Source of the DNA: Allacma fusca
Lineage: Eukaryota; Arthropoda; Collembola; Symphypleona; Sminthuridae
Assembly: GCA_947179485.1 (NCBI GenBank)
Contig: OX359245.1
Span: 78,479,067 to 78,543,066, forward strand
Length of the DNA stretch: 64,000 bases
Reading direction: 5' to 3'
The translations under genes were made by a program, and so were the position numbers. Below, piece by piece: positions 48,003 through 57,749 of this stretch (within the stretch, counting starts at the first letter, position 1; every line of letters begins with the position of its first letter). The notes under the pieces are model-generated. The model made no database searches. It saw only the letters and a program-made list of their open reading frames with translations, and was not told where the DNA came from.

Positions 48003-48702
48003 ATGGGTGAAGGTATGGTTTGATTTAAATTAGTTTTTAATTAGTTTTGTTTCATCTGTCTCCACGCATTGTGTACCAATTTAAATATTATTTACACTTG
48101 TGTAGATTGTACTTCTGTGGAAGGATGCGTGGATTGCGTGAAGGACGGTTTTTTCTACGTGCAGACAGAGGACAACCGTTTTTGCTGTACTCCCGATCCT
48201 GGACTACTTGATACGAACGTGGTCAAGATCGTCATGGAGACGGCAGATTGCGTGCGAGAGGGGATGGAGGGTCTGAACATAGTCCCCATCATTGCGGGTA
48301 AGTGTAGATAAATTGTTTTCCCGAATATAAAGTGTAAACGCTGGCAGTGTGTGCATTTGAGTGATAACTACTTCAGCCCGTGTTAAAATCTTTTTATTCA
48401 CAGGACTCGGATCAACATTTCTACTTTTTGCAGTCATTGGATCGATGCTGTTTGTCTTCTTCAGGATGAAGAAGAGGACAAGGAGGGGAAATTCATCGCT
48501 GAGGACTCCGTTGTGGGACACCGTGGGAAACTCCGGTGGCAGTGGCGAGAGCGTGGAGATGTTGGATTTGACGACACCCAACTACAACGCCACCGATTCT
48601 ACCATGGTGCATACTAACAGCACCTTTATGTGGCAATCTCCAGCTACCCCTCGACGTATAATCAGTGTTCCAATTCCAGAACCACCACCAATGCCTCTGT
48701 AA
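48003..48702 (+). CDS. Cysteine-rich single-pass membrane protein, spliced
   Basis: Two clear exons, 48106-48297 and 48404-48702, join in phase 1 across a 106-bp intron (GG/GTAAGT...TTCACAG). A short first exon, 48003-48012 (ATGGGTGAAG), with donor GTATGG fits the phase and gives about 166 residues, but a different upstream exon with a signal peptide is possible. The N-terminal part is cysteine-rich (CTSVEGCVDC and CC). A helix formed exactly across the splice junction, GLGSTFLLFAVIGSMLFVFF, is followed by basic RMKKRTRRG and a serine/threonine- and proline-rich tail ending EPPPMPL. A poly(A) signal-like AATAAATAAA follows at about 48731. It is probably a surface or envelope-like accessory protein of the element. 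Family not recognised. Confidence 0.55.
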
Positions 48703-48986
48703 ACTCATTTGGCACGCAATGATCATGTTTAATAAATAAAACAATGAGACAGAAAAAAATGATATTTTAAACGTTGTCTTGATTGACCCGGGATTGACCT
48801 TTCTCAGGGTTTGCCGGTTTCATTTTACACGCTGACCGCTCCAGCGGTTTCATTCGGTGTTTTGAGCTCACTCAATAAACACTCTCACATTTATCAGTCA
48901 CAGCTTTTTCATATTTATCCCATTCAACTTGTTCATCAATCTTTAGTCTTTCATCTTTCAATACTGTTCGTTTTACACAAGACAAA

Positions 48987-50382
48987 ATGAATAACTGTCA
49001 AATTTGCAATCTGCCATTGGAGGTTTCACCAGTGCAGTCTTACGAGACTATGGTGATCCTCCCGATCAACACACCATTTCTTCGAGGAAATGGCAGAAGC
49101 CACTACAATATCCTGGACCAATTCAACGACTACGGGTTTGAACACTGGAAACGGTTCTCTGCCGTCACGATTGCCACGGATCGGGTGATGTCTCAGATGG
49201 GACACTACGGGTGCAAGCACGGATTTCATCTACCGTGTCTTTTAAACCATCTGGCAACAAAATTCAATAGTACCGACGTTGTGACCAACAAGGACTACAT
49301 CATTCGTTGTCGACTTTGCAGTGCAAACTGTCGCTGGTTTTGTGAACTGCGTCCAACGATGTCGCCGCACTATTGGCTTCGCCAGTATGAGTACTTATAT
49401 TGTAAGTATTGTTTACAATTTTCCCTATTGCTGAATAATGTTTGCATTGTGTGTGTGTGTATGTGTGTGTGTATTGTAACTGGTCTAGTTCTATTTATTA
49501 TTATTTATAAATTCGTATTTACAGTTCCAGAGGATCAGTTCTACCCAGAACTGGACAGTCATTCAGACCTTTTGCGGAGGGTCAATAGAGGATACGTCCA
49601 GGACAGGGGAATTGTTCCAGTCAGATTCGCTCCGGAGGAGGACACGACTGAATGGCCCTCGAATTGTAAGAATTTATCAGGTTAACATTATTTTTTGTTT
49701 CTCCCACGTCCCACGTTCCTTTCTTGAACGTTTACTAAATCTTAAGAAATGTTTGCTTTTAGATACTGTTCCGATCGCGGCGGAACAGCCGAGGTGTGTG
49801 CAAGGACCATCGGACCCGTGGATCTCTGATGCCATTCATCCCGGATCCTCGGGCCGGAATCCTTTAAATGGACATCCCAGCACCGTTTGGCTGACACCTC
49901 CGGCGTCCCCGACCCCAGAGTACGTCGACCTAACTGTATTTCGTCCGGAGGTCATAACTCTATCCGACAACGATGATGATGATGATGTTGTATTGCTGGA
50001 CGAGCCCACCCTCAATCAGTACACACTGGACAGTCCGACGGTGGAAGATAACGCAGGCATACAAGGTATGGAAGGTATGATAGATCAAGTTCTGCAAGAA
50101 GGCGAAGACATCACTTCGACTGATTACGACCCAATTGACGAATTGTTCGCATCTTTTGATAGCATGGACTATCATGATATGCAACAGTTCAACGATCTCC
50201 AGAGTGTATTGCACGAGCTAGCCAGTGATAATGCCGAACATTTTCACGACCTTCAGCTGCTCGAAAAAGTCGAGCAACAGCTCAGCGAAAGTGAAAATAT
50301 CAGTCCCGCAATTATTGACCATGCCCCAAAATCTTCTGACCCTGAAAATCCTTCAACATCCAGCGAAAATGTTCTCAAATAA
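48987..50382 (+). CDS. RING-H2 protein with three SUMO-interaction-like motifs, three exons
   Basis: Exons are 48987-49401, 49525-49665 and 49763-50382 (introns of 123 and 97 bp, GTAAGT and GTAAGA donors), giving 391 residues. The N-terminus has a complete RING-H2 ligand set: Cys4, Cys7, Cys76, His78, His81, Cys84, Cys108 and Cys111. The spacing Cx2C...CxHx2Hx2C...Cx2C is canonical, apart from a long first loop. After a proline-rich linker (VWLTPPASPTPEY) come YVDLT (239-243), VITLSDND (249-256) and DVVLLDEP (260-267). These are hydrophobic cores next to acidic residues, as in SUMO-interacting motifs. The C-terminus is acidic and helical. RING plus tandem SIMs is the layout of SUMO-targeted ubiquitin ligases. 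The predicted job is to redirect host SUMO/ubiquitin defence, which is inferred. The first intron is in frame and stop-free. Confidence 0.7.
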
Positions 50383-50724
50383 TTTGTTTCTGATGATGAA
50401 TGTACATACTGATTTGCACTCTTAACAATTATGATATTATCGTATATTCTCAGTTTATAGTAGATAATTTATTTCCTTATGTGAATGATCTATATTATAT
50501 GTGTCAGTGTATTAGAATAATTACCTAGATTACAGATTTAAAAAAAAGGATAAAAATATGGTAAAATTAAAAAAAAGTTGTGTAAATATGTACAAAAACA
50601 AATTGTCTTTTATCAATTCATTTCCATATGCGCATCTGTAATTGACATATAATCAAATCTGTATATAAAATCATAGTTTTAAGACAAAATATTTTAGTAT
50701 GCAATTGCAATTTATTGTGTGATC
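50383..50724. other. Intergenic spacer before the ATPase gene
   Basis: AT-rich and non-coding. It holds the likely 3' end of the RING gene and the promoter of the ATPase gene. No clear TATA box was assigned. Confidence 0.4.
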
Positions 50725-51372
50725 ATGGACACATTGGATTTTTCTATTGCACATCCTTCTACTTGTATTATAGCCGGTGTTACCGGAAGTGGGAAAACGC
50801 ATTTGACTTTAGACATTATACGGAATAGAAACAAAGTTTTTGACAAACCGATTCAAAAAGTGCTGTATGTATATGCAGACTTTCAGCCCTCCTTCTACGA
50901 AATTCAAGAGACTGATCCAGACGTTACTTTTACAAAGAACCTGGAAGACATTGAATCCGCACCGAATCCTAGCCTAGTTGTTGTAGACGACCAGATTGAT
51001 TCGCTGGGAAAAGGACAAGCTCACGACATTATAACAAACGTTTTCACAAAACATTCGCATCATCGAGGGGTCTCTATTATAGTAATCTTACAAAATCTGT
51101 ATCATAAAAACCTTCGGGAGCTGTCGATTAATACCCAATGGTTGTGTTATTTCGATTCTGCAAGGGACAGATCAATAGTGTCTACAATTGCGCGTCAGGT
51201 TTGCCCTGGCAACGTAGCTTTCCTAATTGACGCATACCGAAAGGCTGTCATAGGAAGAGAATATAGCTATATCATACTGGATCTGCATCCGAAACATAAA
51301 AAACACGTGTACTTTGTAAGAAATTCGTTATATGCCGGTCCTGAGACTGAGGTGTACGGTCCGAGAAAATGA
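50725..51372 (+). CDS. FtsK/HerA-type (A32-like) genome packaging ATPase
   Basis: 215 residues from the ATG at 50725; a GTG six bases upstream is in frame but unlikely. Walker A is GVTGSGKT (18-25). Walker B is SLVVVDD (83-89). A downstream sensor-like VILQNLYHK and the conserved block TIARQVCPGNVAFLIDAY match the packaging ATPases of Maverick/Polinton elements and adintoviruses, as does the length. It would pump DNA into a capsid, so its intact frame implies that the lineage makes or made virions. The next gene starts 4 bp inside this one's end (ATGA overlap at 51369). Confidence 0.85.
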   Translation: MDTLDFSIAHPSTCIIAGVTGSGKTHLTLDIIRNRNKVFDKPIQKVLYVYADFQPSFYEIQETDPDVTFTKNLEDIESAPNPSLVVVDDQIDSLGKGQAHDIITNVFTKHSHHRGVSIIVILQNLYHKNLRELSINTQWLCYFDSARDRSIVSTIARQVCPGNVAFLIDAYRKAVIGREYSYIILDLHPKHKKHVYFVRNSLYAGPETEVYGPRK

Positions 51373-51677
51373 CGACCAGACTAGAAAAAGACTTTACATT
51401 TTTATATAACCTGTGCAAAGCCGAAAAGAGGTTATTTACAAAGTTGCTCGAGCAAGCATCGGACCCAGAACTCACTGCTGTTGTGGAATGTCTTGTCAAT
51501 TTTTCCATATTCAGTAATTGCAAACCAATTTGTGCGGATAGAATACTCGAGGAAATAAAATCTTCGTATTCAATAAGAACAGTGTTGATGAGGCGAAAGG
51601 TTCAAGTGAAGAAAATACTCTGCACAGTAGTATCGCGAATATTGCAAGACGAATTTGTTAGCGCCATGTTATATTGA
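51369..51677 (+). CDS. ~100-aa helical protein conserved beside Polinton-type core genes
   Basis: 102 residues overlapping the ATPase stop by 4 bp. The pattern (FLYNLCKAEKRLFTKLLEQA, then ASDPELTAVVECLVN, then basic LMRRKVQVKK) follows a small protein commonly encoded near the polymerase and ATPase in arthropod Maverick/adintovirus-like elements. That match is from memory of the family pattern. Those relatives often end in a hydrophobic glycine-rich segment, which is reduced here to ILQDEFVSAMLY. Function unknown; a structural or core role is a guess. Confidence 0.6.
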   Translation: MTTRLEKDFTFLYNLCKAEKRLFTKLLEQASDPELTAVVECLVNFSIFSNCKPICADRILEEIKSSYSIRTVLMRRKVQVKKILCTVVSRILQDEFVSAMLY

Positions 51678-51678
51678 A

Positions 51679-52203
51679 ATGGCGCAGATTTACAAAGTCA
51701 TTGAGCCTCAGCTTTACGATAAGCTAATGACCTTGTATAAAGATGAGAACAAGACAAATGTTGCGAGTGGTGAGGCTCCAGTTTCGGAGAATGAACCTCT
51801 TGTGGAGGAGACAATTAAAGAACCTTCGAGTGTGCCTAAGGAGGTTGACGGCATTTCTTTACCGGATACCGGCAAAAAATTCCAGAGAAAAAAGAAATCT
51901 GAGCGCCTACAGTTATGCTGCTGCAGATATCACCAGGGAGAGAACTACATTCTAGAACCAGAATGGAAAACATTCGGGAATAGCGTGCCCGTCGGCGAAT
52001 CGGAACAAATAGCTGACAATGGTAATATAAAGCTCAGTGAAAACAACCAGACGGTGCATACTCCCGATAAAGACGTTGCTGAGAAAACTGGTCGAAAACT
52101 TCGTCCGAGGAAACAAGTCGGTAAAGGAAAGAAGAAAAATAAGAAATGGAAGGGGCGAAAGGTGGTGGTGAAGAAATATCAAAGATACAAAAGACGTACA
52201 TAA
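51679..52203 (+). CDS. Protein with lysine/arginine-rich C-terminus, putative core or DNA-binding protein
   Basis: 174 residues; the ATG lies one base after the previous stop. The N-terminal region (MAQIYKVIEPQLYDKLMTLY) is helical, followed by an acidic Glu/Pro-rich part, then KKFQRKKKSERLQLCCCRYH with three adjacent cysteines. The tail KLRPRKQVGKGKKKNKKWKG continues to a basic end RYKRR. Such tails occur in nucleic-acid-condensing viral core proteins, but no specific family is recognised. It ends two bases before the assembly gap, and the stop codon is real sequence. Confidence 0.6.
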   Translation: MAQIYKVIEPQLYDKLMTLYKDENKTNVASGEAPVSENEPLVEETIKEPSSVPKEVDGISLPDTGKKFQRKKKSERLQLCCCRYHQGENYILEPEWKTFGNSVPVGESEQIADNGNIKLSENNQTVHTPDKDVAEKTGRKLRPRKQVGKGKKKNKKWKGRKVVVKKYQRYKRRT

Positions 52204-52205
52204 AT

Positions 52206-52405
52206 NNNNNNNNNNNNNNNNNNNNNNNNNNNNNNNNNNNNNNNNNNNNNNNNNNNNNNNNNNNNNNNNNNNNNNNNNNNNNNNNNNNNNNNNNNNNNNN
52301 NNNNNNNNNNNNNNNNNNNNNNNNNNNNNNNNNNNNNNNNNNNNNNNNNNNNNNNNNNNNNNNNNNNNNNNNNNNNNNNNNNNNNNNNNNNNNNNNNNNN
52401 NNNNN
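52206..52405. other. Assembly gap of 200 N
   Basis: Exactly 200 undetermined bases, which is normally a placeholder for unknown length. It separates the viral-like gene block from satellite sequence, so missing element genes could lie here or the join could be wrong. Confidence 0.95.
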
Positions 52406-52672
52406 GGCTTGCAAGGGCTGTTTGGTAATTTTGAGCAAGGCCCTTGCAAAATCCGTTCCCATAAGTGGCTCTAGCCTACAAGAAGTTTCTAGAGCCAGCC
52501 GCTCACACACTGGCTTGCAAGGGCTGTTTGGTAATTTTGAGCAAGGCCCTTGCAAAGCCGTTCCCATAAGTGGATCTAGTCTACAAAAGGTTTCTAAAGC
52601 CAGCCACCCACACAATGGCTTGCAAGGGCTGTTTGGTAATTTTGAGCAAGGCCCTTGCAATTTATTGATTTG
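52406..52672 (-). repeat. ~105-bp satellite, reverse orientation, 2.5 units
   Basis: Units contain TTGCAAGGGC and GCCCTTGCAA separated by about 27 bases, read here on the opposite strand relative to all later arrays. Frames such as GLQGLFGNFEQGPCKA are translations of the repeat, not genes. Confidence 0.9.
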
Positions 52673-53059
52673 AATTTCTAGAGCGACACGCCTGAATACT
52701 GATTTCCATGACAATAAAACTGCCAAAATGCTGCTAAACCTACATTACAAACGTAAACAATAAAATTATTCGCTGTTCAGTAAAGTCAAATAATTTTATT
52801 ATCTCTATTGTAACACTAAAACCGGCAAATCTTACATTCGAAAGCATTCAAATCAAAGAAACCTACGCGTGATGTACACACCATTACGGCACCATGAATA
52901 ACGACGAAATCTATCTTGAACCTGCAAGTATTAAGCCGAAAAAACGCGTGCCAAGACCGGAAGAATGGACTCGTAACCGTGCTAAAAAGGCTCGGACCGC
53001 AGGTAAAAAATCGTGCTTCAACGCCATTTCAAAATTAAGAAACGTTCGTTATAAGGTTT

Positions 53060-54050
53060 ATCAGTAGTTACCAAACAGCCCTCTCAAGCCAGTGTGTATA
53101 GGGCTGGCTATTGATATTTATTCTAGAATAGAGCCATTTCCTGATATGTGTTTAAAGGGACCGTATTTAAACCCATATGTGTACATTTTAATTTCGCTCA
53201 CCCTCACCTCGCATACTTCGGCTGGCTTTAGAAAACTCTTGTAGACTACAGCCACTTATGGGAACAGCTTTGCAAGGGACTTGATCAACATTTCCAAATG
53301 TCCTTGCAAGCCAGTGTGTGAGCGGCTGGCTCCAGAAATTTCTTGTAGATTAGTCATTTAAGCAAACGGATTTGCAAGGGACTTGATCAAAATTACCAAA
53401 CAGCCCTTGCAAGCCAGTGTGTGGGCGGCTGGCTCCAGAAACTTCTTGTAGATAAGAGCCATTTATCAGAACGGCTTTGCAAGGGCCTTCTTTAAAATTA
53501 CCAAACAGCCCTTGCAAGCCAGTGTGTGGGCGCTGGCTATAGAAATTTCTGGTAGACTAAAGCCATTTATCAGATTGGCTTGGCAAAAGCCTTGCTCAAT
53601 ATAACCAAACAGCCCTTACAAGCCAGTCCGCAGGCGGCTGGCTCTAGAAATTTTTGGTAAACTAGAGCCAATTAAAGAAGCGGCTTTGCACGGGCCTTGC
53701 TCATAATTACCAAACAGCCCTTACAAGCCAGTCCGTAGGCGGCTGGCTCTAGAAATTTCTGGTAAACTAAAGCCATTTAAAGAAGCGGCTTTGCACGGGC
53801 CTTGCTCAAAATTGCCAAACGGCCCTTGCAAGCCAGTGTGTGGGCGGCTGGCTTTAGAAATTTCTGGTAAACTAAAGCCATTTATCAGAATGACTTGGCA
53901 AGGGCCTTGCTCAAAATTACCAAACAGCCCTTACAAGCCAGTCCGTAGGCGGCTGGCTCTAAAAATTTCTGGTAAACTAGAGCCATTTAAAGAAGCGGCT
54001 TTGCACGGACCTTGCTCAAAATTACCAAACAGCCCTTGCAAGCCAGCGTG
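53060..54050 (+). repeat. ~105-bp satellite array in intron 1 of the transposase-like gene
   Basis: About nine units of the satellite lie in forward orientation (ACCAAACAGCCCTTGCAAGCC core), with variants GCCCTTACAAGCC and TTTGCACGGGCC. Each unit has TTGCAAGGGC/GCCCTTGCAA-type arms able to form a hairpin. The ORFs across it are repeat translations. Confidence 0.9.
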
Positions 54051-55005
54051 TGCCCAGTTTAAGCTATTTTGGGGATCGGGATACACACGGGAATAGGATT
54101 TTGGCTCGGGTTCAATTTCGGTGTCTATTAATGTCCCCAAATACTTTGGGACCAGGTTCAGGAACATGCTCTGCAGACCCAGGATTTCGGGACCCGGACT
54201 TTATTTGGGAACGAGTTAAAGCTTGATGATGGTATTTATGTTTCCGTCGGGTACCTGGAACATCTTGGTTCCCCTACCCATTACACGCTTCACGTTCTCA
54301 GGGACTAAGTATCCATCTAGAGGAGAAAAAATAAAAAGTATGCATGGCTTCCCTATTTAAAGTGCCGAGATAATAATTTCGCGTAGCGACTTACGCCGTT
54401 TCACATATTGTTAGTTCGGATCGCATAGTAGTGGCTTCCACCTACTCTGATTTGCAGGATGAAAGTTATTGCAAAACGTATAGTGTGAATCGTTAAAGCA
54501 GTCTTCCCTCAGCTTTTTCGGCAACGCTAGCCAAATGATTATTTTGATGAAATTTTCTAATAGTGTCTAAATCTTTTGTTGCGTGGTACGCATGTATAAG
54601 TATTGCTAAATTCATAAAAATGTGAAGAAAAATATTTATTTACACTAACTACACTGGTCCCGGGAACAAGTTCGGTTTCAAGTGATTTGGAATCGGGAGC
54701 AAAGTTTATCTGATTTCGAGTTCAGGTTCGAGCTTTAGATCAACGATTCATATTTATTATCTGGATTTTTGCGCATCCGATACCAGTATTTCGGGAACGG
54801 GTTCGCGTGTAACTCTGAAAATATTGATGATCTGATTTTCGGGACCGAGTTCGGGAAAAGGATCAAATTTATATATATAAACTCAAATATAGTTGTTCCT
54901 GCATTCGGCAGTACATAAAATAAAACCTATATGTATAAAACACGGACAATAATTTTATTTTGCCTTTTTAAAAGCTGCTCTGAAAAACTATTCTTTGAAT
55001 TACAG
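54051..55005. other. Intron sequence with GGGAACGGG/TTCGGG-like low complexity
   Basis: Most of this stretch is loose repeats of GGGATC, GGGACC and AGTTCGGG, like the subterminal parts of the hAT-like families 2 and 3, suggesting a decayed element. No intact ends were found. No gene apart from the following exon at 55006. Confidence 0.4.
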
Positions 55006-55328
55006 GGAATGAATACTTAAATGAACAGGGTGACGTGGTAGTTCAAGCTACAAGGATGAGAGATGTGGATTGTCTGTGTGGTTGTCCCCAGAAACTCACA
55101 GATGAAGAGAAAGAATACGTTTATGAAAACTTTCGGTTAAAACAATCTCATGAAATCCAAAACGAATATTTGCTAGGCTGCACAATTGTTTCCGGAACAA
55201 GAACTGTTCGAGAAAAAATCGAACGTGTTTTTGTACACATGTTACGCTTTGATCTAAAGACCGTTCGTGTATGCCAAAAATACTTCTTGGCAGTGCATGG
55301 GATTAAGCGAAGCCGCCTTCGTACGAAA

Positions 55329-57749
55329 GTAATCAGATAATGTTCAATTATGAAGTCTACAATTGAGATGCCACTCATCATTCAATTTTATTTAAATTCT
55401 ATTCTACATAAACAACTAAATTATTACGAAGCAACCGAGAGGAATTCTTGCATATTACTGCTAAGTAGTCCTCGGAATCGATTGCGGAAGCTGCAATAAC
55501 CGAATGCTAGGTAGTATTATGTCAAGACGGCAATAACTTTCCAAGAGCGTTGCTTAAAATTACCCGACAGGCCTTGTATGCCAGGGCTTAGAAGTATGGA
55601 TTTACGAACCGCAGAACGTGATGGATTTGGAAGGGCCCTTGCAAGCCAGTGTGTGGGTGGTTGCCTCTAGAAACCTCTTGTAGACTAGAGCCACTTATGG
55701 GAACGGATTTGCAATGGCCTTGCTAAGACCGGGAGGCACATTGATTTCAGTGCGCGGGAGGTTGGTTCTAGAAGTTTCCTCGATATTAGAGCAATTTAGG
55801 GGTTCAAATCTACAAGGGCTTTGCTCAAAATTACCAAACAGCCCCATCTAGTTAGTATGTGGGCGGCTAGCTCTAAAAACATTTTTTAGGTTTAGAGGAA
55901 CAGCTTTGCACGGACCTTGCTCAAAATTACCAAATAGACCTTGCAAACCAGTCTGTGGGCGGCTTGCTGTGTATAAATTATTATACACTGGAGCCGTTTA
56001 ACAAAAGGCTTTACAAGTTCCATCCTCAAAAAATAAGAACAGCCTTGGCAATTCTGTGTGTGATTGGCTGTATCTAGAAAGCTATTATAGATTAGTGAGG
56101 TTTCACAGCATGACTTTGCCAGGGCCTTGATCTATATAACTAAATCTGCCAGATTCCTACTATTAGGAAGAAAGTTTACTGAAATAACATGAGATCTACT
56201 AAGTCAACTATTTGACTTCAAGCTTTTAACTCTACGTTTTTAGATTTGCCTAAAATAATAATAAATTGTAAAATTATCCTGTATTTAGAAATGTGAGTAG
56301 GATGAAACCACACTTATCCGACATTTAAGAACTTTGTACCTGTAAATTGTTGAATCTATACCGTCTTTCCATGCAAACGTAGGAGTTTCAGTTGAACTCA
56401 AATTATGTTCATGGTTTTATTTCTGCAGCATACCTACAATAATGTGAAGTAGTAGAAATCATAAAATGAAAATGAAGTGGAAATCCATGTATTGTATCCA
56501 TTAGCACAGGATAGTTGCTTTTATTTAAATGTAAGCACTCCGTGTGCTGTTGTTTGCACTGATAAAATTAAAATGGGTTAATTATTAAACTGTACTTTCA
56601 ACGATGAATTACAAAAAAATACCAGAAGTAATTTAGCATTGCAGAATCTATGGCAGTCATAGTTGAGTACTTCATTTCACTGTCTTATAAAATTCTTTCA
56701 ACATTTGTTTCTTATAGATTGTCTTGCTGGAAATATTTTTGTCAATACAAACAGGGTTCTGTGCATTCTTTCATTACCTTAGGCTGTTTGCGTATTCTAT
56801 ATTATCAACAAATTGTGAACAGGAGATTTCACACATTTCCTTATAACTTCTAGAAGCAATAACAACTTTAGTAATTTAATCAATTTAAAGCTATTCTGGA
56901 ATTTAACTGTGAATGACTTTATGATATGCTACTTGGTGATACAAATGTGCTGAAACAAATTTATATCTCTGACAATTATGAGTTACTAATATTAAGATAC
57001 GGCAGAAGTACTTGCCAATAAGCAATATACCGTAGTTATTTTGGGAGGACGGTTGTTAAATCGCTTTAAAGAAATGTTAAATAATATATAAATTATTGTT
57101 TTTATACTAATTGTATATGTGTAAATTGTAATATTGTAATAATTGTGTAAGTATTAAATTTGGCCAAAGAATTAGATAGCCTACATTTTGAATATTTGGA
57201 TCTGGCAGCTTTATATATAACCAAACAGCCCTAGCAAGCTAGCATGAGCGACCTGCACACAATAGTTCTTCTAGATTAAATCCGTTTCAGGGAATGAATT
57301 TACAAGGGCCTTCCTCAAAAAAAAACAAACAGCCCTGGCAAACCAGTGTGTGGGCGGCTGGATCTAGAAAGTTATTTAAGATCATTGAAGTTTCAGAGAA
57401 TGACTTTGCCAGGTCCTTCACTTAGAGCACCAATCAGTCTTTACAAGCTAGTGGGTATGTGACTTGCTCGGAAACTATCATAATTTACTGTGGTTACATG
57501 TAATGGTTTGCATGCAAATGAGAGCAGCTTTTGATAGCAAATGTGTGGACTGTTTCTCTATTGTTTCTGAACTGAAACCCCCTTGTGTCATGTTTTCCGA
57601 TTGTAAACTATTATTTTAAATTTAGGTCCATGGTTAGTTAGCACACATACTCGACAAAAGCTGTATTAAAATCATTCTGAGGTTATGGTTGTTATTAACG
57701 ATTAACTAAATTTAAAGAGTTATTATAGTAGTACATTTTTTGTTCTTAG
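55329..57749. other. Intron 2 of the transposase-like gene, with degenerate satellite
   Basis: Diverged units of the ~105-bp satellite occur at about 55550-56130 and 57200-57460. The part between is AT-rich without features. Small ORFs such as 56650-56853 have no support. Confidence 0.5.

Larger units (their letters stand above)
43476..52203. mobile_element. Maverick/Polinton- or adintovirus-like element, partial
   Basis: Linked here are a protein-primed-type family-B DNA polymerase, an A32/FtsK-like packaging ATPase, a ~100-aa helical protein of the type found beside these genes in arthropod elements, and accessory genes. They form divergent blocks: polymerase leftward, the rest rightward. 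The extent given is the minimum covered by genes. Terminal inverted repeats were not found. Integrase, protease, and major and minor capsid genes are absent from the visible sequence, but a 200-N gap begins two bases after the last gene, so the element may continue there. It may be a decayed or specialised derivative. Confidence 0.7.

Noticed and set aside
52034..52726. ORFs crossing the N gap and ORFs reading GLQGLFGNFEQGPCKA
   Set aside because: They run through undetermined bases or are satellite translations present on both strands.
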